Origin: CALZKI01 sp964567585
Lineage (GTDB): Bacteria; Bacillota; Clostridia; Lachnospirales; Lachnospiraceae
Assembly (NCBI GenBank): GCA_964567585.1
Contig: CAZMND010000011.1
Span: 1-39,771 of the forward strand
Direction: 5' to 3'
Length of the DNA: 39,771 nt
Shown piece after piece: positions 22,577-31,113 of the stretch (the first letter of the stretch is position 1; every line of letters begins with the position of its first letter). A program made the translations under genes and the position numbers. The notes under the pieces are model-generated. The model saw only the letters and a list, made by a program, of their open reading frames with translations, was not told the DNA's origin and did not search any database.

Positions 22577-24910
22577 TTATCTCTTTTCACTTATGAAAAT
22601 CTTCACACGGCTCTGAATGGAATCCGCCACCTGCTGGGCAGTCTTCTCACCTGCCAAAAATGCTGCTGCATCTTCTTCTATAATAGCTGTAATATCCATT
22701 ACGTCTTTCTGTCTGTAATCAATATTCTTTAAGAAACCAATAATATACTGTATCTCTTCTTCAGTCGGCATTTCTAAAGTGATTTCTTCATCGCCAATCC
22801 AGAAATACATATCTTCTACAACTTCTTCACCTGTTTCCTCATCGTACCAGGTATCCGGTTTCATCTCTTCCTCCGCTTTTTTATCAATTGAAGATAATTT
22901 TACCGGAAAACCGCTACCTATATTATCCTGATATTCATCCTTAAGGAATACACTGACAAACTCCCAGGCTTCTGACTTAAATGCACTTTCCTCTGCAATT
23001 GCCATTGTAAAATCAACATACGCCGCCGAACCACTTTTTCCGCTTGTTGGGAACCCAACATAACTTATCGGCTCACCAAAATATCCCTGTGAATTTTCCA
23101 CATAACTTCTGAACCCATAAATCCATTCATATTTTAAAATGGTACTTCCGTTTCTCCACTGGTTTTCATAATTTTGCCAATAATTTTCCTGATTCCATAA
23201 ATCCTCTGATATTTCTTCCGGACATGTTTTTAACAATTCAAGGTACTGTATAAACTCCGGTGAATCAAAATTACATTCTCCTGTATTACTGTTATAAAAT
23301 TCATCAAAAGCAAGATTAATTCCATAGTACATAGCAGTCTGTCTTGCAGTATCCTCTGAAAATAAATTTACATCGTCTCCTTTTTTATCCAGTAATGCAT
23401 TCAAATCATCATAGGTCCAGCTATAGCCGTCGCCTACATCTGATTTCTTTCCTATCAAAGTTACGGCATTGAATTTTGGAATCAATTCATAAAGTTCGCC
23501 ATTGTACTCACCCAGTTTTATAATATTATCCAGATAATCATTCAAATTGATTGTTTCGTCCTGCTCCATCAATTTATACATATCTGTAAACAAGCCTTTA
23601 TTGGCATACATACCCATATCAAAATTGTTTGGTGTTATCAAAATATCCGGCACTTTGCCTGATAAAATATCACCCTTTAAGGTGTCCATACCGAGCTGCC
23701 ATTCGTTTTCTTCACTGTCAAGGGACGAATAATCCGTCATAGTAATTCTGACATCCTCATGACTTTTATTAAACTCAACAATCTGTTTTCTTACATCTGA
23801 ATCAATATAATAACAAGCAAGAGTCATGATGTACTTATCTACTACATCCTCTTTTGGAACCTTTGTAAACACACCGGCCTGATAATTCCACTCCATATCA
23901 TAATAATTAGCCATAAATTTATCATCTGAAATAGCTTTTATACTATAAACATATGTGCCATCAAAATCTGACAAAAGGTAGTCCATAACCTTTGTCATTT
24001 CCGTATCACCCCAGTTAAATGCCCAGATTCCAACTGAATTTGTGGCATACATATCCCATTTACTTCCAACTCCCGAATAGTAGCTGTATTGATAATAACT
24101 ACCCGGTTTCACCAGTGGTTCTTCGTTCATTTTTCCGGTTTTCGTATCAATTTCATAAAAATCAACCTGAGTCCATTCATCATCCCATTGTCCAATTATG
24201 AAATTACCATCTTTATTAAGCCAAACTTCACCCGACACATTTTCAGGCGCATCAATGGAAATTCCCTGATTTCCATCTTTATCATAACAGGTATAGGATG
24301 CCGTATCAAACACCCAAACATTACCATTATCATCACAAATCAGATTATTAACTCCGTAATAGTTTCCACCGTCTGCAATCTGCTGACTTCCTGAACTTCC
24401 GGTTGAAACCTCCCAGAGTATATTTCCCTGATTATCAAATTTAATCAGACTATAAAACTCTTCCCAAATCCACTCACCGGTTATTTCATCTTCATCATTC
24501 ATATACGAATAACCAATACCGTATATCTCCTGATCTTTTGACATTCTAAATTGGTTGACTCCATAGCTGGTGCCACTCTCTTCATCCCAGCCATTGTTGA
24601 CTTCAAATCGTGACAATTCATTCCCTTGTAAATCAAAAGTCACAAAATAGGACTTGTATTCATAATTTTCCTCGTTATATTCTCCCATTGTGGCATACAT
24701 AATATCTCCGGCAAACTGTACGCCTCCGATATTCTCCCTTACTGTTTCATCCCATTCTATAGCGTCATATGTATAGATGGCATCTTTATCTTCTTCAGAC
24801 ATTGTCTGCTTTTCTCTTGTAATGTCTTTTTTTCCGCAACCTGCAACAGAAAATACCATTGAAACTGCTAACAAAAGAACGATACTTTTCTTAAAAAACG
24901 TTTTTTTCAT
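22577..24910 (-). CDS. Propeller-fused extracellular solute-binding lipoprotein (SBP family 1), 777 aa
   Basis: A large lipoprotein: signal peptide with lipobox VAGC near Cys22. Residues about 50-355 are made of repeated strand-rich units with D-x-x-G-N (FDLQGNEL, FDNQGNIL, CDDNGNVWVF, YDKDGNQG, LNKDGNFI), which look like beta-propeller blades. Residues about 365-777 form a sugar-type binding protein: ACYYIDSDVRKQIVEFNKSH, PDILITPNNFDMGMYANKGLFTDMYKLM, a Trp-rich ligand region and a C-terminal GEKTAQQVADSIQSRV. The start at 24910 has AGGAGG upstream; an earlier frame start at 24946 is rejected. It is 2 bases behind the MacB-core gene. Ligand unknown, possibly a glycan or wall fragment. Confidence 0.88.
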   Translation of the reverse strand: MKKTFFKKSIVLLLAVSMVFSVAGCGKKDITREKQTMSEEDKDAIYTYDAIEWDETVRENIGGVQFAGDIMYATMGEYNEENYEYKSYFVTFDLQGNELSRFEVNNGWDEESGTSYGVNQFRMSKDQEIYGIGYSYMNDEDEITGEWIWEEFYSLIKFDNQGNILWEVSTGSSGSQQIADGGNYYGVNNLICDDNGNVWVFDTASYTCYDKDGNQGISIDAPENVSGEVWLNKDGNFIIGQWDDEWTQVDFYEIDTKTGKMNEEPLVKPGSYYQYSYYSGVGSKWDMYATNSVGIWAFNWGDTEMTKVMDYLLSDFDGTYVYSIKAISDDKFMANYYDMEWNYQAGVFTKVPKEDVVDKYIMTLACYYIDSDVRKQIVEFNKSHEDVRITMTDYSSLDSEENEWQLGMDTLKGDILSGKVPDILITPNNFDMGMYANKGLFTDMYKLMEQDETINLNDYLDNIIKLGEYNGELYELIPKFNAVTLIGKKSDVGDGYSWTYDDLNALLDKKGDDVNLFSEDTARQTAMYYGINLAFDEFYNSNTGECNFDSPEFIQYLELLKTCPEEISEDLWNQENYWQNYENQWRNGSTILKYEWIYGFRSYVENSQGYFGEPISYVGFPTSGKSGSAAYVDFTMAIAEESAFKSEAWEFVSVFLKDEYQDNIGSGFPVKLSSIDKKAEEEMKPDTWYDEETGEEVVEDMYFWIGDEEITLEMPTEEEIQYIIGFLKNIDYRQKDVMDITAIIEEDAAAFLAGEKTAQQVADSIQSRVKIFISEKR

Positions 24911-24912
24911 GG

Positions 24913-25947
24913 CTATTTCCTCCTTTTTATTTTTGCAATAATCCAATTGATTCCTCTTTTTATGTTCTTAACCGGTCTGATTGTATTAACAAATAATATC
25001 ACACCACAGATTAAGCATACAGTCTCAACCAGTAAACATGCAACTAAAATATTTTCATAACCTCTGGCCATATTTTCCCAATACGGATATACAATGCCCG
25101 ACTTGCTCATAATTCTCTCTAAGTAATCAGGTATCAGTTTATAGAGCGGTATCGCATCAAATCTGGTACTGTTCTCAATCACTACCGCATCTTCCAGAGT
25201 CACTACACCGTTTTCCGTTAGAATTCTCTCCCCAAAGCCTTTTACAGGATTCGGAAGAATAAAATCCAGCCACTGGATTCCCGATACGTTTCCGTAACTT
25301 TCCAAGGACTCATAAAACATAAACACAATACTCTCATCAAGTCCCGCTTCTTCTGCCAGATATACATCCGACGGCTCATACACGCCTGCCACAAGAAACG
25401 GCGTATCGCCTATCATCACCGTCATTCCGGTAACATTAGTTGCACCAAACAGTTTCCACGCAGTCTCCTTATCCAATATGACATAGTCCTTCATCAGATA
25501 ATCCTGTGCAAGATAAGAACCGTCCAACAAATCAATGGGATGGAAATAAAAGAAATCTCCACCTACGCCAATAGTATCTGCCGTAACAGTCCCTAAGTCC
25601 GTTTGCATAGTAACACTGCCATATCCACTGTACGCGCCTACCATCATACGGCTCGTTTTGTTTTCCGGTTCAATGCTTTCGTTTTTCAGTGCCTCCTGCA
25701 TCTGATACATCATACCGTCATAGGACACCTTATCCGGCATCGTCCCAAGCGGTAAATACACCGCCATCTGGGTATAACCCTCTTTTGCATCCCATCTTTT
25801 ATACGCATTGATATCCTGTGACAAATTTTTAAAATAACTGCTGATACCAATGAAAACAAGAAGCAAAATAAAACTCACAAGCATTGTACAATATTTGATT
25901 TTTTTCCTGAGAGGTATTGCCTTTATATACCCTAAAAATCGTTTCAT
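24913..25947 (-). CDS. MacB-type periplasmic-core protein without FtsX permease domain, 344 aa
   Basis: Membrane segment at about 21-40, external domain about 45-295, second membrane segment at about 302-325, then a basic cytosolic tail. The external domain resembles the MacB periplasmic core: GVGGDFFYFHPIDLLDGSYL near 125-145, YVILDKETAWKLFGATNVTGMTVMIGDTPFLVAGVYE near 153-190. In normal MacB-like permeases the core is followed by three FtsX-type membrane segments; here there is only one and no FtsX motif. It cannot form a usual transmembrane transport path alone. It sits directly between a MacA-like adaptor gene and the solute-binding lipoprotein gene. Possibly a scaffold or sensor in the complex. 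Confidence 0.8.
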   Translation of the reverse strand: MKRFLGYIKAIPLRKKIKYCTMLVSFILLLVFIGISSYFKNLSQDINAYKRWDAKEGYTQMAVYLPLGTMPDKVSYDGMMYQMQEALKNESIEPENKTSRMMVGAYSGYGSVTMQTDLGTVTADTIGVGGDFFYFHPIDLLDGSYLAQDYLMKDYVILDKETAWKLFGATNVTGMTVMIGDTPFLVAGVYEPSDVYLAEEAGLDESIVFMFYESLESYGNVSGIQWLDFILPNPVKGFGERILTENGVVTLEDAVVIENSTRFDAIPLYKLIPDYLERIMSKSGIVYPYWENMARGYENILVACLLVETVCLICGVILFVNTIRPVKNIKRGINWIIAKIKRRK

Positions 25948-25965
25948 CTATATGCACCGTACTTT

Positions 25966-27522
25966 CTAATTATCTTTCAAACGCACCTGCTGTCCTTCCT
26001 GAATCGGCTTTGTGGATGTTGTTACAACATATTCATACGCATACACATCCCCTGTAATTGCGCTACGACGATCATCGCTTGCAATCACCTCAACACTTCT
26101 TCTTGCCGCATAATATCTGTTTCCTAACGGGCTTGGTCTCTGTTCCAACACCAAGATAAATTTTCCGTCTTTATCTTCTCTGACTGCATTGTTTGGAACC
26201 GTATAATCATATCTGGTACTTCTTTGTCCCACAGCCAGCGTCAGACTCTGTCCCGCTACCACGTCACCTTCTATATTAAAGGTCAGCTTTTTACTGTTTG
26301 CAGGGTCTGCCGGGTCTGGTTTGATAGATAGAAGTGTTGCTACAACATCCGAATAATACCAGCTGTTGCTCACTTCACCTCTGTCCCCTACATTTAAAGC
26401 CGAAGCCTGCTTTTTGGTTACACTGAAGCTGAGTGTATGACCCTTTCCTTCCGGCTGCATTACTGCAACGGTTTCACCTGCCATTACGTTTTCTCCGGCT
26501 ACATAGGAAATTCCTGAAACCGTTCCCGTGATAGGTGCTACAATTTTGCCACCTACAGATTTTTCTTTCATTTCTGCAAGTTTCTCTTTTAAATCATCCA
26601 ACTGTTTCTTTTGCGAGATCAAATCAAGCTCCACCTGGACATCTGAACGTAGCTTACTAAGAGCCTGCTCATTAATTTTACGATTGTTCTCTGCTGTCAC
26701 AAGATTTGCATCACAAAGTTCCATTTGCTTAATAACTGCCACTATAGAATCCGCAATATGAACATCATTCTCACACGCATCCAAGGTTGCTTTAGCTGTT
26801 GCCATAGCAGCTTCCAGATTTTCTTTCGTTTCCGTTTCTGTACCGGCCGCAACGTTGGCATCATAATTATCTACTCTTGATTTGTAACCTTCATATTCTG
26901 TTTTGGCCGCATCACGGGCTGCTTTAGCCGTTTCTGCTTCTGCTGTAGCTGCCTCCAAATCTTTTCCGGCACCACCGATTTTAATCAAAGTAGATTCTGC
27001 GTTTGCACGCTGGGTCGTCAAATCACTAATTGCTTTTTCAATGTCTGTAATGGCATTTTTCAGTGTCTGGACACTGTTTTGATAAGCATTCATATCTGTA
27101 GTTACACCGTTTTGCATATTGTTATATACGGTTGTTGATACATCGTCAGCCAAAAGTGCCTGTTTATATGAAATTTCCGCCTGTTCAATCTGGTCTTCAA
27201 GAGCCGTTATCTCTGTGCCCTGTGTATCCTCCAGATAGAACAAAACATCACCCTTTTGTACCGCATCGCCATTTCTGACAACAACACTTTTAATCACCCT
27301 GTTTTCTTCAATAATAACATTATACGGATCACCGGATTCTACGATTCCCGTTCCGCGTACCTGAAGTGTAATACTATCCGATTGCACATATTCTGTCGCT
27401 ACCTCCGGCAGGGAATAGTTCATAATTGTATTGGAGAAAAAAGTCAGCCCCAGCATAATAAGCAAGAATACAATTGCAGCTGTTTTCACCCATTCTTTTC
27501 TTTTTATATTTTTCTCTTCCAT
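25966..27522 (-). CDS. MacA/HlyD-like membrane fusion (adaptor) protein, 518 aa
   Basis: N-terminal membrane anchor at about 13-32. Biotinyl-lipoyl-like half motif VIKSVVVRNGDAVQKGDVLFYLED (about 74-97), a long coiled-coil hairpin (about 100-315, rich in Ala, Glu, Lys), the second lipoyl half GGKIVAPITGTVSGISYVAGENVMAGE (about 318-344), then beta-barrel and membrane-proximal regions to the end (VPNNAVREDKDGKFILVL near 433). This is the architecture of MacA/YknX-type adaptors, which in Gram-positive cells work with MacB-like permeases. GAGGAG precedes the start. It lies between MalG-like and MacB-core genes in one operon. Confidence 0.9.
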   Translation of the reverse strand: MEEKNIKRKEWVKTAAIVFLLIMLGLTFFSNTIMNYSLPEVATEYVQSDSITLQVRGTGIVESGDPYNVIIEENRVIKSVVVRNGDAVQKGDVLFYLEDTQGTEITALEDQIEQAEISYKQALLADDVSTTVYNNMQNGVTTDMNAYQNSVQTLKNAITDIEKAISDLTTQRANAESTLIKIGGAGKDLEAATAEAETAKAARDAAKTEYEGYKSRVDNYDANVAAGTETETKENLEAAMATAKATLDACENDVHIADSIVAVIKQMELCDANLVTAENNRKINEQALSKLRSDVQVELDLISQKKQLDDLKEKLAEMKEKSVGGKIVAPITGTVSGISYVAGENVMAGETVAVMQPEGKGHTLSFSVTKKQASALNVGDRGEVSNSWYYSDVVATLLSIKPDPADPANSKKLTFNIEGDVVAGQSLTLAVGQRSTRYDYTVPNNAVREDKDGKFILVLEQRPSPLGNRYYAARRSVEVIASDDRRSAITGDVYAYEYVVTTSTKPIQEGQQVRLKDN

Positions 27523-27541
27523 CGTTTTTCTCCTCTCACGG

Positions 27542-28441
27542 TTATCCTTTTATACCGCCCTGATAGGTGATACCCTCTACCAGATAATCTTCACCGTATA
27601 AAAACATCAATAATGTAGGTATCATATAAATCGTTGCCACCGCAAAGGCAAGCCCGATTTCACCCGCGTTAATTTGCGACAAAAATACCGAAAGCGGATA
27701 TTGTTCCGTATTTGACAGCAAAATAAGCGGCTGTTCTACCATATTCCAATAATCAATAAATACTAAAATCGCCACCGAAAACAAGGAACTTTTACATAGC
27801 GGAACACAAATATTTGTAAAAATCCGCCATTCATTAGCTCCGTCAATCTGAGCCGCTTCCATCACCGAAACCGGTATTCTTCGCATAAACTTTGTTAAAA
27901 GATATACCGCAAAGGGTGAAAAAATACCCGGAAGCCATATCGCCCACTTTGTATCTAAAATGTGAAGCCATTCCGATACCAGATAGTTCGGAACCAAGGT
28001 TACCTGATAAGGCATCAACATCAAAATGACATAGCCAAAGAATATCATCTGTTTAATTCTTCCATTAAATCTTGTAAACCCAAAGGATGCAAGAAGCGCC
28101 ACAAACAACTGAAAAATTACGATCGGCACAACGTAAATTACCGAATTCCAGAATTTAAGCAAATATTCCGGACTTTTTAACAATACCGTTATGTACTGGC
28201 TAAAAGATACGATATCCGGAATAAATTTTAAATTTACCGTCTCTGATACATACACTTTACCGCCCGACTCCGTCGTTTCAAAAATCACACCGTAATTGGA
28301 ATAGATTTCTGATGCTGACATAAGGGAGTTGGTAATTGTCAAAATAATCGGTGCTAAAAATATGACTGCAAAAAACAGCGCAATCAGAAATCCTAAAATG
28401 ACACTGATTCGGAATTTCTTCTTTCTTTTTTTCTTAAGCAT
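27542..28441 (-). CDS. Carbohydrate-type ABC permease, MalG-like, 299 aa
   Basis: Six predicted membrane segments with a basic start (KKKRKKKFR). The EAA loop is canonical: EAAQIDGANEWRIFTNICVPL near 195-215, so it should dock an ATPase of the MalK/MsmK type. An external insert after segment 1 (about 43-68) contains the peptide EIYSNYGVIFETTESGGK. No ATPase is encoded nearby. GGAGGG lies just before the start, 2 bases beyond the upstream permease stop. Confidence 0.92.
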   Translation of the reverse strand: MLKKKRKKKFRISVILGFLIALFFAVIFLAPIILTITNSLMSASEIYSNYGVIFETTESGGKVYVSETVNLKFIPDIVSFSQYITVLLKSPEYLLKFWNSVIYVVPIVIFQLFVALLASFGFTRFNGRIKQMIFFGYVILMLMPYQVTLVPNYLVSEWLHILDTKWAIWLPGIFSPFAVYLLTKFMRRIPVSVMEAAQIDGANEWRIFTNICVPLCKSSLFSVAILVFIDYWNMVEQPLILLSNTEQYPLSVFLSQINAGEIGLAFAVATIYMIPTLLMFLYGEDYLVEGITYQGGIKG

Positions 28442-28443
28442 AC

Positions 28444-29343
28444 CTAGCCCTCCAAATCCTTGCTCATCCTATTCTCAAAGAAGAACAAAATGGCAATAAT
28501 AACAATCATAACAAGGGACATTAGTATCGCTGCCGATGACAGTTTCTGATAGTCCAGCGACCTGAACGTATTATTCATAAAATGCTGAAGCATATATAAA
28601 CTATCGTACGGGTAATCACCGGTCATCAAATAGATTTCCCTGAAAACCTTAAAGGAATTAATCAGGGACATAATTGTAACAAAAACAATCGTAGATGCCA
28701 GATATCTGATTTTGATTTTCCAAAAAATCTGCCACTTTGTAGCACTCTCAAGCAGTGCAACCTCAATAATTTCTCTTGGAATACTGGACAAAGTCGCCAT
28801 AAAAATAATCATATTGTAGCCTAAGTTTTTCCACAAAAACAAAAGCACAATAACAATTTGTGCATAATCGGATTTCATCCAGTCAATTTTATCCAGTCCC
28901 AATGCCAAAAACCACTCATTTACTACGCCGTTATAATCAAACAAAACCTGCCAGATTAATACAACAGACGCAACCGGTACCATCAGTGGACTTAAATAAA
29001 ACGTTCTAAGCTGTGTTTTTCCGGGAATATTACTCAGTAGCATCATTGCCAGAAGCAACGATAAAACCACCGCCAACGGAACTGCCACCGCAGAAAACTT
29101 AAAGGTGTTTGCGGCCGCCAGTCTGAACGCGGCATTATCCAGAATTTTTGCAAAGTTTTCAAACCATACAAAATTTTTACGAATGGGATTATCAATCATA
29201 GAATAGTAGATTACCACAAAAAACGGCACTACCATAAAGATACATACACCAATTAGGCTGGGAAATAAAAATAAGTCCCCGCCTAATCGTCTTTTCAGAT
29301 CAATTTTCTTTTTTCTTTTCACTCTATTTTTACGCATATTCAC
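28444..29343 (-). CDS. Carbohydrate-type ABC permease, MalF-like, 299 aa
   Basis: Six predicted membrane segments after a very basic N-terminus. FLFPSLIGVCIFMVVPF marks the family's first segment, and the NTFKFSAVAVPLAVVLSLLLA block the second. The EAA loop is degenerate: EVALLESATKWQIFWKIKIRYL near 192-213, with Glu-Ser in place of the usual Asp-Gly and no Pro at the end. The likely start is GTG at 29343; an ATG at 29337 is an alternative, and neither has a strong ribosome binding site. First gene of the seven-gene unit, behind a strong promoter. Confidence 0.9.
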   Translation of the reverse strand: MNMRKNRVKRKKKIDLKRRLGGDLFLFPSLIGVCIFMVVPFFVVIYYSMIDNPIRKNFVWFENFAKILDNAAFRLAAANTFKFSAVAVPLAVVLSLLLAMMLLSNIPGKTQLRTFYLSPLMVPVASVVLIWQVLFDYNGVVNEWFLALGLDKIDWMKSDYAQIVIVLLFLWKNLGYNMIIFMATLSSIPREIIEVALLESATKWQIFWKIKIRYLASTIVFVTIMSLINSFKVFREIYLMTGDYPYDSLYMLQHFMNNTFRSLDYQKLSSAAILMSLVMIVIIAILFFFENRMSKDLEG

Positions 29344-29362
29344 GCATCTCTCATCCTGTTAT

Positions 29363-29408
29363 ACAATATTGTTTTATGCCAAATTTCGCTCAAAACAATC
29401 TATTGTTT
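29363..29408. promoter_or_regulatory. Two ACAAT/ATTGT palindromes, operator candidates
   Basis: A 16-base palindrome with arms AAACAAT/ATTGTTT and a 2-base centre lies at 29393-29408, right after the -10 box. A second perfect 10-base palindrome ACAATATTGT lies at 29363-29372 in the leader. They share the ACAAT half-site, as expected of two binding sites for one repressor. The regulator is not identified. Confidence 0.55.
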
Positions 29409-29437
29409 ATTATAGTCTTACCCCCTTATTTTATCAA
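29409..29437 (-). promoter_or_regulatory. Strong sigma-A promoter of the hybrid transporter unit
   Basis: On the minus strand TTGATA (29432-29437) and TATAAT (29409-29414) are separated by exactly 17 bp. No other convincing promoter was seen within the seven-gene unit down to 19754. Confidence 0.85.
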
Positions 29438-29466
29438 CCTACTTAAGACATTTTTAAGAATTATTC

Positions 29467-30216
29467 TTATGCATAATTTTCCTTCACCATCTCTTTTTTC
29501 AGTTGCTTCATAATCTTCTTTTCAAGACGCGAAATATAGGACTGCGATATCCCTAAAAGGTTCGCTACTTCCTTCTGTGTCATCTCTTTATCACACCCGT
29601 TTCCAAGGCCAAATCTCAAGCTGATAATCGTCCTCTCCCTGTCAGACAATTTACTGACTGCCCTAAGAAGCATTTTCCTTTCCACTTCGCTTTCCAAATC
29701 CTTGTAAATCACATCCTCTTCCGTCCCCAGAATATCCGATAACAAAAGTTCATTACCGTCCCAGTCTACGTTTAACGGCTCGTCTATCGATACTTCCAGC
29801 TTCGTCTTATTATTCCGTCTTAAATACATCAGAATTTCATTTTCAATACATCTGGAAGCGTAAGTTGCCAGCTTAATATTTTTATCGCGCTTAAAAGTGT
29901 TAATGGACTTAATGAGTCCGATTGTCCCAATGGAAATTAAATCTTCCACCATCACTCCGGTATTCTCAAATTTTTTGGCTATGTATACAACCAAACGCAG
30001 ATTATGTTCTATCAGCAAGGCTTTTGCCTCATCTTCATATTCCGTTCCCAAATCGTTAATCACTTCGATTTCCTGCTCTGTATCAAGCGGCGCCGGTAAA
30101 ATATCCGTGCCTCCTATGTAATGAATTTCTCCCTGTCTGCTTCCGAATAAAAATCCCGGTTCCCTGTCAAAAAAACGCAGGTTAATTTTCCCCGGCAAGA
30201 ACACTCTAAATATCAT
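29467..30216 (-). CDS. sigE: Mother-cell sigma factor SigE precursor, 249 aa
   Basis: Early mother-cell sigma factor, made as inactive pro-SigE at the septum. A hydrophobic/basic pro-sequence (about 1-32) precedes the conserved HYIGGTDILPAPL; the processing site should lie just before this. Region 2: NLRLVVYIAKKF, EDLISIGTIGLIKSINTF, ATYASRCIENEILMYLRR. Region 4 ends with TQKEVANLLGISQSYISRLEKK. The start at 30216 is chosen because AGGA lies 8 bases upstream and the pro-sequence length then fits. ATG at 30243 overlaps the spoIIGA stop by 4 bases, adds 9 residues and has no proper ribosome binding site. Followed by a different operon instead of sigG. Confidence 0.94.
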   Translation of the reverse strand: MIFRVFLPGKINLRFFDREPGFLFGSRQGEIHYIGGTDILPAPLDTEQEIEVINDLGTEYEDEAKALLIEHNLRLVVYIAKKFENTGVMVEDLISIGTIGLIKSINTFKRDKNIKLATYASRCIENEILMYLRRNNKTKLEVSIDEPLNVDWDGNELLLSDILGTEEDVIYKDLESEVERKMLLRAVSKLSDRERTIISLRFGLGNGCDKEMTQKEVANLLGISQSYISRLEKKIMKQLKKEMVKENYA

Positions 30217-30239
30217 ATTTCTCGTCCTTTCTGTATGTT

Positions 30240-31055
30240 TCATTCCTTATGCGCACCGTAAAACGGCGGCAAAATCATCTGATAGTCTTTGCCTGCAAAT
30301 ATGTCTTCCCTACACACACCAATCCAGACTTTTTCATATGTATATGCCTCTTTGGCATCGTATATGATAATTTCATCCATACAATAGGCGTACAAAATTC
30401 CCTTTTGTTTTCCCACACTTTTATAAACAACGGGCCTTGTGAGCAACTCTTCCTTTGCAAACTTTTCAAACAGCCACTTGGAATCGGCAAGTAACACCGG
30501 CTTTTTCGAAATACTCTCCACAAGACCATTTCCCGAATCCATAAAGTACACACCTTCCAGCGCCTCTTTGTTATGCATAATCCTGATTTGTCCATAATAC
30601 ATATTCTGCCTTTTTTCCCGGAATATTTTCCAAAGCATTACATATACTCCTGCTCCTGCTATAAGAAAAATTATAACCTTTACTTTAGAATGATTATAAA
30701 ATGAAAACCTTGGTAAAATTCCCAGAAATATCCCGCCTATAACAAGTGTAAACACCATATATACACTTATTCGTTTTATGTAAACCACACAATTGCTTTT
30801 TCCAAAAGCTATACGGATTGTGACAAAACTGCCCAACATATATATGCCCAGCAGTACTATATAAAACAAAACTATTTGCCCGGGGAGCGGCAGCAAAAAC
30901 AGAAGCACTTGATATCCTCCCGCAAAAACAGATGCTAAAATCAGTCTTTTTCGTGTGGCAGTACTTATAAGACAGATTCTACACAACATTAATACGTAGA
31001 AATTGAGAATCACTTCCTGTATAAATAAGCTATCCAAATAAATCCGGTATTGCAT
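30240..31055 (-). CDS. spoIIGA: Pro-SigE processing protease SpoIIGA, 271 aa
   Basis: Membrane aspartic protease that activates pro-SigE after a forespore signal. The N-terminal half has five predicted membrane segments (about 8-145). The C-terminal protease domain has the D-S/T-G-N catalytic motif in YFMDSGNGLVESISKKPV near residue 174. The start at 31055 (MQYRIYLDSLFI) is set by GGGAGGAA 6 bases upstream and matches the family's usual beginning; the open frame extends to 31139 through the promoter and is not coding. sigE follows in the same transcript. Confidence 0.93.
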   Translation of the reverse strand: MQYRIYLDSLFIQEVILNFYVLMLCRICLISTATRKRLILASVFAGGYQVLLFLLPLPGQIVLFYIVLLGIYMLGSFVTIRIAFGKSNCVVYIKRISVYMVFTLVIGGIFLGILPRFSFYNHSKVKVIIFLIAGAGVYVMLWKIFREKRQNMYYGQIRIMHNKEALEGVYFMDSGNGLVESISKKPVLLADSKWLFEKFAKEELLTRPVVYKSVGKQKGILYAYCMDEIIIYDAKEAYTYEKVWIGVCREDIFAGKDYQMILPPFYGAHKE

Positions 31056-31079
31056 ACCCAATTCCTCCCGACCAAAACT

Positions 31080-31113
31080 ATTATAGAATCTATCTTCTTC
31101 AAATTTTGTCAAA
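31080..31113 (-). promoter_or_regulatory. Spo0A-controlled spoIIG-type promoter
   Basis: On the minus strand TTGACA (31107-31112) and TATAAT (31080-31085) are both perfect but lie 21 bp apart. A perfect Spo0A box TTTGTCAAA (plus strand, 31105-31113) covers the -35, and a second near-box TGTGAAA lies at 31119-31125. The spoIIG promoter of Bacillus subtilis likewise has consensus boxes with a too-wide 22-bp spacer and is activated by Spo0A bound beside the -35. Confidence 0.8.

Noticed and set aside
29438..29466. Terminator after sigE
   Set aside because: The A/T-only inverted repeat there is short and unstable, so it was not called.
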